NCBI GenBank assembly: GCA_028288775.1
Contig: JAQGHP010000571.1
Coordinates: forward strand, 1 to 6,458
Direction: 5' to 3'
DNA: 6,458 bases
Source of the DNA: Phycisphaerales bacterium
GTDB taxonomy: Bacteria > Planctomycetota > Phycisphaerae > Tepidisphaerales > Tepidisphaeraceae
The position numbers and the translations under genes are program-made. Of this stretch, positions 1 through 5,897 are shown piece after piece. Position 1 is the stretch's first letter; every line of letters starts with the position of its first letter. The notes under the pieces were generated by a model, which was not told where the DNA came from, did not search any database, and saw nothing but the letters and a program-made list of their open reading frames with translations.

Positions 1-69
1 CGGCGGGCCGCGGAAAATCTCTCCGACTTCAAGCAAATCCTCGACCGCTACAAAACCTTCATCGAATAA
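1..69 (+). CDS. C-terminal fragment of an upstream reading frame, probably the front part of the same TPR gene
   Basis: The first 22 codons, in frame 1, run from the window edge to a TAA at 67-69 and end in DRYKTFIE. 17 of these 22 codons end in G or C, as expected for a real gene here. The start lies outside the window. The next 13 codons after the TAA, in the same frame, stay open and 12 of 13 end in G or C; they read NPGTPAATEAKAD. Joined across the stop, the text resembles a helical-repeat segment of the common form 'Y..F(I/L)...NPGTPAA.EA...', and it leads straight into the TPR protein at 109. I infer that this fragment and the following CDS were one gene, interrupted by a single-base change that made TAA. 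The alternative is two separate adjacent genes. No domain can be assigned from 22 residues alone. Confidence 0.55.
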   Translation, partial: RRAAENLSDFKQILDRYKTFIE

Positions 70-108
70 AACCCCGGAACCCCCGCCGCCACCGAGGCGA
101 AGGCCGAC

Positions 109-1098
109 GTGGAAATGTGGCAGGACCGCCAAACCCGCGGCCTGATCAAGCTCGGCGACAAATGGGTGACCCCCGAAGAGCGCGACACGCTTCGCGGCCA
201 ATCCTCCGAAGTGGCCGTTCACCTCCACGACATGCTCAAGCAAGGCCGCCTGAAGGAGGCCACACCCGTCCTCGACAAGGCGCTGGCCGTGGACCCGCAG
301 AGCATGTCCCTGCTCTACCTCCGCGGCGTATTGAACTACCAGCAGGAGCAGATCCTCCCCGCACGCAAGGCGTTCGAAGCCGTGACGGCGCTCGCGCCCG
401 ATCACGCGCCCACCCTCAACAACCTGGGCGTGGTGCTCTGGCGGCAGAACGCCATCGGCGCGGCGCTCGGGTATTACGACCGCGCCCTCCTCGCCGCCCC
501 CGGCAGCCGCGACATCCTCGACAACGTCGCCGAGGCCCTCAACGCGCTGCCAAAAGACCAGCGCGACACGCCCATCACCAAAAAGCTCGTGCGGCATTTC
601 AAGGAGCAGGACGACGACGCGCAGAAAAAGCTGGCCGCCAAGGGCATGTACCGCTGGGGCTCGAGCTGGGTGAATGAGAAGGAACTCGCCAAGCTTCAGG
701 ACGCGGAGAAGGCGATCAAGGACAAGATCGCCGTCATCTCGCAGGATTTTGATGCGGTTGCCAAGCGGATCAATGCAATCGACAGAAGGATCGCCGAGGA
801 CCAGCAGGAATTATCGTTGATCGACTCCCAAAGCTACGCCCAGGGTGCGGATGGCCGCTTCGTGCGTTTGCCCTATCCGCCGCGGTATTACACCGTCGCC
901 CGGGAGATCGACGCGCTCAAGGCCGAGCGCGCCGACCGCGTCACCGAGCAGGACCGTCTCAGGAACGCGGCCAAGCAGTTGCAGCAGCAACTGCCCACGC
1001 CCAAGTACACCGGCATCCAAAGGCTCATAGACGCCGACGGCATGCCCCTCCCCGCACCACCCGCCGCCCCCGCAACAAAGCCCGCCGACGGTGCCTAA
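109..1098 (+). CDS. TPR protein with duplicated 'WV' motif and C-terminal coiled coil (possibly the back part of a split gene)
   Basis: The 329-residue product has about three 34-residue tetratricopeptide repeats at residues 32-65, 66-99 and 100-133, for example LNNLGVVLWRQ followed by AALGYYDRALLAAPGS. TPRs form helical scaffolds for protein-protein contacts. The repeats are bracketed by two copies of a short motif, G-x4-G-x2-W-V-x3-E: GLIKLGDKWVTPEE at residues 11-24 and GMYRWGSSWVNEKE at 179-192. Residues about 197-235 and 262-295 are charged, Gln-rich and predicted by eye to be helical coiled coil. The tail is Ala/Pro-rich. The GTG at 109 has GAAGG five bases upstream; ATG 115 is the alternative. 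No signal peptide is visible. If the upstream TAA at 67-69 is a mutation or base-call error, the true start is outside the window and a signal sequence could lie there. The molecular function is unknown; a structural or envelope role is a guess. Confidence 0.8.
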   Translation: MEMWQDRQTRGLIKLGDKWVTPEERDTLRGQSSEVAVHLHDMLKQGRLKEATPVLDKALAVDPQSMSLLYLRGVLNYQQEQILPARKAFEAVTALAPDHAPTLNNLGVVLWRQNAIGAALGYYDRALLAAPGSRDILDNVAEALNALPKDQRDTPITKKLVRHFKEQDDDAQKKLAAKGMYRWGSSWVNEKELAKLQDAEKAIKDKIAVISQDFDAVAKRINAIDRRIAEDQQELSLIDSQSYAQGADGRFVRLPYPPRYYTVAREIDALKAERADRVTEQDRLRNAAKQLQQQLPTPKYTGIQRLIDADGMPLPAPPAAPATKPADGA

Positions 1099-1373
1099 GG
1101 AATTCTCGAACGCAGAGACGCCGAGGCCGCAGAGAGAAATGCGGAGCAGAATAGATGTCTCAAATACCGTCTCCCGTCGAAATCTGAAACCGAACTAATC
1201 GTTTTCCGCTCTCTTCCTACCTCTGCGTCACTGCGTCTCTGCGTTCATTTTCTCGTCAAGAAGCAACGCGCGCATCTCTCAAATCGCGCCGGTTTTCGGC
1301 GTTGCGAAGATGGGATGACCGGAAGAACTCCGCCGAGGTGAGTACGTCGAGGCCGGCTCGGGCCGCGCCCAGG
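1099..1373. other. Non-coding spacer between the TPR gene and the HicB-like gene
   Basis: This 275-base spacer lies where the TPR gene (+) and the HicB-like gene (-) converge. Its left half holds the inverted-repeat element listed separately. Its right half (1247-1373) holds nothing I can assign, apart from a small 5-bp hairpin at 1287-1301 (cgccg, loop gtttt, cggcg) that lacks the T-run of an intrinsic terminator. No HicA-like toxin frame is present here on either strand. Confidence 0.6.
1108..1246. repeat. Inverted-repeat element with 14-bp perfect ends (MITE- or REP-like)
   Basis: The left arm gaacgcagagacgc (1108-1121) and the right arm gcgtctctgcgttc (1233-1246) are exact reverse complements. 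Six bases inside the left arm and five inside the right arm, the complementarity resumes with cgcagag (1128-1134) against ctctgcg (1221-1227). Weaker matching continues through an A/G-rich stretch on the left and a C/T-rich stretch on the right. The enclosed region has no credible ORF. The element could be a small non-autonomous mobile element, a dispersed palindromic repeat, or a bidirectional structure between the two converging genes. It is not followed by a T-run, so it is not a classical terminator. The paired ends are directly visible; mobility is inference. Confidence 0.6.
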
Positions 1374-1619
1374 TCAGTGGACCGAGGCGGGCGCTTCGCG
1401 CACTTCAATCTCGATCGCCTCCTCGATGCAGCTCGCGTCCAGGTTCTGGCGGGCTTCGTCGCGGTGGGTCTCGAGCATCAGTTGCAACGAGTCCCGCAAG
1501 TTTTCGCGACATTCCTCCAGCGACCGGCCCGAGGTGATCGTCCCAGGGACTTCTTCCACCCATCCGACGAAGCAACCCGCCGGGGTGGGTTTGATGATGG
1601 TGTGGTAGCTCTGCTTCAT
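1374..1619 (-). CDS. HicB-family antitoxin-like protein, orphan
   Basis: The 81-residue product has the hallmarks of the HicB/UPF0150 fold. A short N-terminal strand (SYHTIIKPTPAG) is followed by GWVEEVPG at residues 19-26, the TSGRSLEEC turn at 29-37, and an amphipathic helix through about residue 55 (RENLRDSLQLMLE). In characterised systems this domain, a degraded RNase-H-like fold, binds and neutralises the HicA mRNA interferase, and a C-terminal DNA-binding part represses the operon. Here the C-terminus after residue 55 is short and acidic, with no visible ribbon-helix-helix or helix-turn-helix. No HicA-like small basic protein with a conserved His lies on either side, so the gene may be a solitary antitoxin-like protein with another role. 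The ribosome binding site is weak (GAG three bases before the ATG). A possible promoter lies about 50 bases upstream. Confidence 0.78.
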   Translation of the reverse strand: MKQSYHTIIKPTPAGCFVGWVEEVPGTITSGRSLEECRENLRDSLQLMLETHRDEARQNLDASCIEEAIEIEVREAPASVH

Positions 1620-1671
1620 GAACTCATTCTGCGCCGCGTCTCACACACCCGTCAAGAAAAACATTGCGAGT

Positions 1672-1700
1672 ATTTATCAATCGGGCACATGTTTTTGTAA
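1672..1700 (-). promoter_or_regulatory. Possible sigma-70-type promoter for the HicB-like gene
   Basis: Read on the minus strand, TTACAA (1695-1700) and ATAAAT (1672-1677) are separated by 17 bases and lie in an AT-rich pocket within GC-rich DNA. The -10 element is about 52 bases before the HicB-like ATG. Both hexamers deviate from consensus, so this is a candidate only. Confidence 0.3.
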
Positions 1701-1745
1701 CGCCGGTCGCGGCCGCCGCCGCGGGGCATAACCCAAATCGAATCG

Positions 1746-1766
1746 GTCTGAGCTTTTTTGTCAGAC
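1746..1766 (+). promoter_or_regulatory. Small hairpin, gtctga / tcagac, with T-rich loop
   Basis: The perfect 6-bp inverted repeat gtctga (1746-1751) and tcagac (1761-1766) encloses the loop gcttttttg. The T-run is in the loop, not after the stem, so it does not look like a terminator for either strand. It lies upstream of the TATAAT box, so a protein-binding or structural role is possible but unproven. Confidence 0.3.
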
Positions 1767-1808
1767 TGTTCGCGCGCCGATATTCGCATAGAGTGCTCCC
1801 GGGAAGTC

Positions 1809-1814
1809 TATAAT
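1809..1814 (+). promoter_or_regulatory. Consensus -10 box (TATAAT) upstream of korA
   Basis: An exact TATAAT lies in an AT-rich pocket 152 bases before the chosen korA start. No good -35 hexamer is found 16-18 bases upstream, where the sequence is near gcatag. If it is used, transcription would begin around 1821, giving korAB a leader of about 145 bases that contains the palindrome and the heptamer repeat. Confidence 0.4.
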
Positions 1815-1828
1815 TCTTCGAGCACAAA

Positions 1829-1843
1829 TGCCGATCATCGGCA
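1829..1843. promoter_or_regulatory. 15-bp palindrome, candidate operator in the korA leader
   Basis: tgccgat-c-atcggca has perfect 7-bp arms around a single central base. It begins 15 bases after the TATAAT box, so it would sit at the start of the transcript. That is a usual place for a repressor operator; as RNA it could form only a short 5-bp hairpin. The symmetry is seen directly; an operator role is inference. Confidence 0.35.
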
Positions 1844-1928
1844 ATGGAGCTTTGGCGGATTGCGGCGCAATTCCTGCGAAAAGTAAGGCGGACGCGACGG
1901 CGGGACTCACCCGGTCGCCCTCCGTCAG

Positions 1929-1956
1929 TCGAAAATTGCAAATCGCAAATCGCAAA
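1929..1956 (+). repeat. Four tandem heptamers (tcgaaaa, ttgcaaa, tcgcaaa, tcgcaaa)
   Basis: Four 7-base units of consensus tcgcaaa lie head to tail, ending nine bases before the korA ATG. The AT-rich, low-complexity character contrasts with the coding DNA on the right and supports placing the korA start at 1966. The unit is too short for a CRISPR repeat. It may be a slippage-prone spacer, or an unstructured A-rich stretch that aids ribosome entry where no strong Shine-Dalgarno is present. Confidence 0.55.
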
Positions 1957-1965
1957 TGGATATAC

Positions 1966-3921
1966 ATGAGCGCGATCACTAACGACCTTAATTCCACAGT
2001 CCGTCGGCCCTCAAAGCCGGTCACCACCCTCCCCTCCGTCACCGTGCGTTTCGCCGGGGACAGCGGCGACGGCATGCAGCTCGCCGGCACGCAGTTCACC
2101 GACACCTCGGCCTTGTTCGGCAACGACATCAGCACGCTCCCCGACTTTCCTGCCGAGATCCGCGCCCCAGCCGGCACGCTCGCCGGGGTCAGCGGGTTTC
2201 AGATCCACTTTTCCAGCACCGACATCTACACGCCCGGCGACGACCTCGACGCGCTCGTCGCCATGAACCCCGCGGCCCTCAAGACCAACCTCCGCTCGCT
2301 CAAGAGCGGCGGGATTTTGATGGTGAACGAGGACGCGTTCGCCGCCGCGGACTTGCGCAAGGCCGGGTACGACATCAGTCCGCTGGAGGATGCCAGCCTC
2401 GGCGGATACCGCTTGATCCGCGTGCCGATCAACAAGCTCACCGCCGCCGCGGCCAAGGATTCGGGGCTGGGCGCGAAAGACATCGACCGCTGCAAAAACA
2501 TGTTCGCGCTGGGCCTGGTCTACTGGCTCTACGGCCGCCCGCTCGAGCCGACGCTGCAATACATCGAGCAGAAATTCGCGAAGAAGCCGGCAGTCGCCGG
2601 CGCGAACGCCCTGGCCCTCAAGGCCGGCTACCACTTTGGCGAAACCGCCGAGCTGTTCAGCGAGCAGTACCAGGTTCCCAAGGCCAAGCTCCCGCCCGGT
2701 AACTATCGAAAGATCACCGGCAACGAGGCCACCGCCCTGGGCATGATCGCGGCGTCAAAGCTCGCCGACAAACAGCTCGTCTATTGCAGTTACCCGATCA
2801 CCCCGGCCAGCGACATCCTGCATCAACTTTCGGCCGCGAAGAATTTCAACGTGATCACGTTCCAGGCCGAAGACGAGATCGCCGCGATCGGAGCGGCAAT
2901 CGGCGCGGGTTTCGGCGGAGCGCTCGGCGCAACCGGAACCAGCGGCCCGGGCATCGCCCTCAAGAGCGAAGCCATCGGCCTGGCCGTCATGACCGAATTG
3001 CCCGTCGTCATCGTTGACGTGCAACGCGGCGGCCCCAGCACCGGCCTGCCGACCAAGACCGAGCAATCCGATCTGCTGCAAGTTTTATTCGGCCGCAACG
3101 GCGAATGCCCCGTCCCCGTGATTGCCGCCGCCTCACCGGCGGACTGCTTCGCCGCCGTGATCGAGGCCTTCACCATCGCCACGAAGTACATGACCCCGGT
3201 CATCTTCCTCAGCGACGGCTACGTCGCCAACGGCGCGGAGCCGTGGCTGGTTCCCGATGTGTCGAAGTTGGCCAGGATCACGATCGCGCATCCCACGGAG
3301 AAGAACAGCGACAAGGGCTTCATGCCCTACCAGCGCGACGAAAACCTCGCCCGCCCCTGGGCGCTACCCGGCACGCCGGGCCTCGAGCACCGCATCGGCG
3401 GACTCGAAAAGCAGGACGTCACCGGAAACGTAAACTACGAGCCGGCGAACCACGAGCATATGGTCCGCCTCCGCGCCGCGAAGGTCGCGGGCATCCAACC
3501 CGCCGGCCCCGGAATGCTCCACACCGGCCCTGACCAAGGCGACGTCCTGCTCATCGGCTGGGGCGGCACGCACGGCGCGATCAAGGCCGCGACGCTCGAA
3601 CTCCAACAGCAGGGCGTGCGGGCGTCCGCCTGCCACCTCCGCTACCTGAACCCGCTGCCGAGGGAACTCGGGCAACTGATCAAAAACTTCAAGCACGTGT
3701 TGATCCCCGAGCTGAATCTCGGCCAGCTTCGCATGCTCCTCCGCGACCGCTACCTCGTGGACGCCAAGGGCCTCAACAAAGTAAAAGGCCAGCCCTTCAC
3801 CATCCACGAAATCGTCGAAGGCGCTCAGGCCCTCTTGCATGGCAATGTGAGTGCATACGAGGTAAATGCCCCGACAAACGACGTGGTCCCCGCCGGCCCA
3901 CCCGGAGCAACCATCGACTAA
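1966..3921 (+). CDS. korA: 2-oxoglutarate:ferredoxin oxidoreductase, fused gamma-alpha subunit
   Basis: With the start at ATG 1966 the product has 651 residues, the usual size for the fused gamma-alpha form of the 2-oxoacid:acceptor oxidoreductase family (compare mycobacterial KorA). The gamma domain spans residues about 25-215 and opens with FAGDSGDGMQLAG (29-41). The alpha pyrimidine-binding domain spans about 250-450 and carries YPITPAS (276-282), GTSGPG (324-329) and QRGGPSTGLPTKTEQ (353-367). Domain II runs from about 525 to 620 (GDVLLIGWGGTHGAI). Thr in YPITP, R354 and T363 match by motif and spacing the substrate-contacting residues of two-subunit archaeal enzymes. With KorB it would convert 2-oxoglutarate, CoA and oxidised ferredoxin to succinyl-CoA, CO2 and reduced ferredoxin in the cytoplasm. 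ATG 1828 is an in-frame alternative start, but the stretch between has poor codon bias. The ribosome binding site is weak (GGA, five bases upstream). Substrate choice (2-oxoglutarate rather than pyruvate) is inferred from family, not proven. Confidence 0.93.
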   Translation: MSAITNDLNSTVRRPSKPVTTLPSVTVRFAGDSGDGMQLAGTQFTDTSALFGNDISTLPDFPAEIRAPAGTLAGVSGFQIHFSSTDIYTPGDDLDALVAMNPAALKTNLRSLKSGGILMVNEDAFAAADLRKAGYDISPLEDASLGGYRLIRVPINKLTAAAAKDSGLGAKDIDRCKNMFALGLVYWLYGRPLEPTLQYIEQKFAKKPAVAGANALALKAGYHFGETAELFSEQYQVPKAKLPPGNYRKITGNEATALGMIAASKLADKQLVYCSYPITPASDILHQLSAAKNFNVITFQAEDEIAAIGAAIGAGFGGALGATGTSGPGIALKSEAIGLAVMTELPVVIVDVQRGGPSTGLPTKTEQSDLLQVLFGRNGECPVPVIAAASPADCFAAVIEAFTIATKYMTPVIFLSDGYVANGAEPWLVPDVSKLARITIAHPTEKNSDKGFMPYQRDENLARPWALPGTPGLEHRIGGLEKQDVTGNVNYEPANHEHMVRLRAAKVAGIQPAGPGMLHTGPDQGDVLLIGWGGTHGAIKAATLELQQQGVRASACHLRYLNPLPRELGQLIKNFKHVLIPELNLGQLRMLLRDRYLVDAKGLNKVKGQPFTIHEIVEGAQALLHGNVSAYEVNAPTNDVVPAGPPGATID

Positions 3922-3964
3922 TTCCTGAGTCCTAAAGAGTCGTATCCCAACTGAACCCTGAACC

Positions 3965-3984
3965 ATGACCTCTAAACCCCAACC

Positions 3985-3988
<4 letters not shown>
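3965..3988 (+). CDS. Seven-codon ORF overlapping the korB start (possible coupling or leader peptide)
   Basis: In the 63-base korA-korB gap, ATG 3965 opens the frame MTSKPQP and ends at TGA 3986-3988. This stop overlaps the korB ATG (3985-3987) as ATGA, the classic arrangement for translational coupling. Neither this ATG nor the korB ATG has a clear Shine-Dalgarno sequence. The frame may be real and deliver ribosomes to korB, or it may be chance, since ATGA overlaps with short frames arise easily. Confidence 0.25.
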
Positions 3989-5010
<1,022 letters not shown>

Positions 5011-5086
5011 GTTTTTGAAATTCGCTGTCCGAGGCCGACCGAGGCAGCTCAATCGAGTGGACGGGAGACGTCCGAGTGGACCCGCG
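5011..5086. other. Convergent spacer between korB and the secretin-like gene
   Basis: This 76-base gap separates the 3' ends of korB (+) and the secretin-like gene (-). It contains a second small hairpin, ggacg (5059-5063) with cgtcc (5069-5073), loop ggaga. The octamer ggagacgt at 5064-5071 repeats the one at 4989-4996 in the korB tail. Such hairpins may help end transcription from both sides, but no T-run follows this one on either strand. Confidence 0.4.
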
Positions 5087-5857
5087 TTATCCGCCGAAAA
5101 GGCCGTTGCCATGACTCCGGCTGTAAGGCTGCACGGATTGCCGATTGTCGGGCCTAAGGGGGCGCTCATGATCGGCGGCACGAAGTTGTTCCAGGAGTCG
5201 CAGGATTTGTTGGTGCCCCTCGACGGTGTGAGTGACGACAAGGAGGCCTGAAAGTTCACGTATGGCTCCGATGTTGCCGCCGGCGTCGCGCCATGAATCG
5301 GGGCTTACCGTTTCCATGATCACCTTTGCCAGCATTTCGGCTGCCTCTTCGCGCGTGCATCCAGTGGTGGCTTCCTCAATTTCAATGACGTCGCGCACGT
5401 TATAGATGACAGTCACGCATTCGGGAACATCCTCCGTCCCCGTCCCAACGACGATGACGCCGCTTTCGACATGGTACTCAGCCTTGCTACTGCCGCCTTC
5501 GGCTTCGGCCAGTACCGCCGTGAGAGCCTGGGCCAGCGTTACGTCCCACAAGTGCAATCTCACTTTTGTCGTGCGTGAGACCCCGGCATTTTGCAGCGCC
5601 CCCCAGCGCACGTTGATGTTGGCATGCGCGCGCTCCGCGAGGTTGGCGATCGCCTGTTCGAAAGTAACCGAATGAATGTTCAGTTCTCCGAACCGAAACG
5701 TAAGCGCCTTTCGCGCCGCATTCGAATTCGGCAGGCCGGCCGCGCGGATGATATTCGCAGAGGGGAGATTCTCCGTGCGGCGGCGGTCGCGCGACAACTC
5801 GATCGTCAGCATGATGCAGGCGGCAGCCAACATGCCGGTCAAAATTCTCCGCCACAT
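5087..5857 (-). CDS. Exported protein with secretin N0/STN-like domain, downstream paralogue of a tandem pair
   Basis: The 256-residue product begins with MWRR and a hydrophobic stretch (residues 5-21), a signal peptide or membrane anchor. LAAAC at 10-14 weakly resembles a lipobox but has Ala at -3. Residues about 59-139 have the beta-alpha-beta pattern of the short domain found at the N-terminus of secretins and TonB receptors: FEQAIANLAERAHANINVRW, then VRLHLWDVTLAQAL, then a final strand VIVVGT. A second module (148-226) has IYNVRDVI, an alpha-helical part, PDSW (186-189), and SGLLVVTHTVEGHQQILRLLEQLR. No secretin beta-barrel follows, so the protein is likely a periplasmic adaptor or domain-only relative, not a pore. 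ATG 5857 has a good GGAG ribosome binding site. The gene follows its paralogue by 40 bases, in an operon. Precise function is unknown. Confidence 0.75.
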   Translation of the reverse strand: MWRRILTGMLAAACIMLTIELSRDRRRTENLPSANIIRAAGLPNSNAARKALTFRFGELNIHSVTFEQAIANLAERAHANINVRWGALQNAGVSRTTKVRLHLWDVTLAQALTAVLAEAEGGSSKAEYHVESGVIVVGTGTEDVPECVTVIYNVRDVIEIEEATTGCTREEAAEMLAKVIMETVSPDSWRDAGGNIGAIRELSGLLVVTHTVEGHQQILRLLEQLRAADHERPLRPDNRQSVQPYSRSHGNGLFGG

Positions 5858-5861
5858 ATTG

Positions 5862-5866
5862 TCTCC
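5862..5866 (-). promoter_or_regulatory. Ribosome binding site of the downstream secretin-like gene
   Basis: On the minus strand GGAGA lies four bases before ATG 5857, the clearest Shine-Dalgarno in the window. It fixes the start at the codon that yields a proper N-terminal signal segment. Confidence 0.6.
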
Positions 5867-5897
5867 GCATCACCGGGAACCGGGACCGCTGGCCCGA

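Larger units (their letters stand above)
1620..1965. other. Divergent intergenic region between the HicB-like gene and korA
   Basis: These 346 bases separate two divergently transcribed genes and are clearly more AT-rich and irregular than the flanking coding DNA. From left to right they hold a candidate promoter for the HicB-like gene (1672-1700), a GC-rich hairpin (1708-1713 with 1718-1723, loop cgcc), a second hairpin (1746-1766), a consensus -10 box facing korA (1809-1814), a 15-bp palindrome (1829-1843) and a heptamer repeat (1929-1956). No convincing gene lies here. An open frame from ATG 1828 joins korA in frame, but only 27 of its 45 codons between that ATG and 1966 end in G or C, well below korA itself, so I read it as leader. 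Confidence 0.6.

Noticed and set aside
1257..1378. Possible HicA toxin or gene remnant downstream of the HicB-like gene on the minus strand
   Set aside because: One frame stays open for about 40 codons with fair third-position G/C, but it has no ATG, no HicA-type motif and no conserved His-containing segment, so I do not call it.
1302..1700. Plus-strand open frame of 132 codons over the HicB-like gene
   Set aside because: The opposite strand encodes a recognisable HicB core; the plus-strand product has no family features.
1624..1941. Minus-strand open frame of 105 codons upstream of the HicB-like gene
   Set aside because: It crosses the divergent regulatory region, has irregular composition and does not resemble HicA or any family I know.
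1929..1956. Tandem heptamers considered as a CRISPR array
   Set aside because: The units are 7 bases long without spacers, far from CRISPR repeat size and organisation.
1828..1965. Upstream in-frame start of korA at ATG 1828, which would be nearly leaderless behind TATAAT
   Set aside because: The 46 extra residues are not part of the family, codon bias is weak there (27 of 45 codons after the ATG end in G/C), and the stretch includes the tandem heptamers. Start 1966 gives the usual family length. Leaderless use of 1828 cannot be fully excluded.
2011..2634. Open frame of 207 codons on the minus strand inside korA
   Set aside because: It is a shadow of the KorA gamma domain; composition is skewed to Val/Gly/Arg/Glu and there is no family resemblance.
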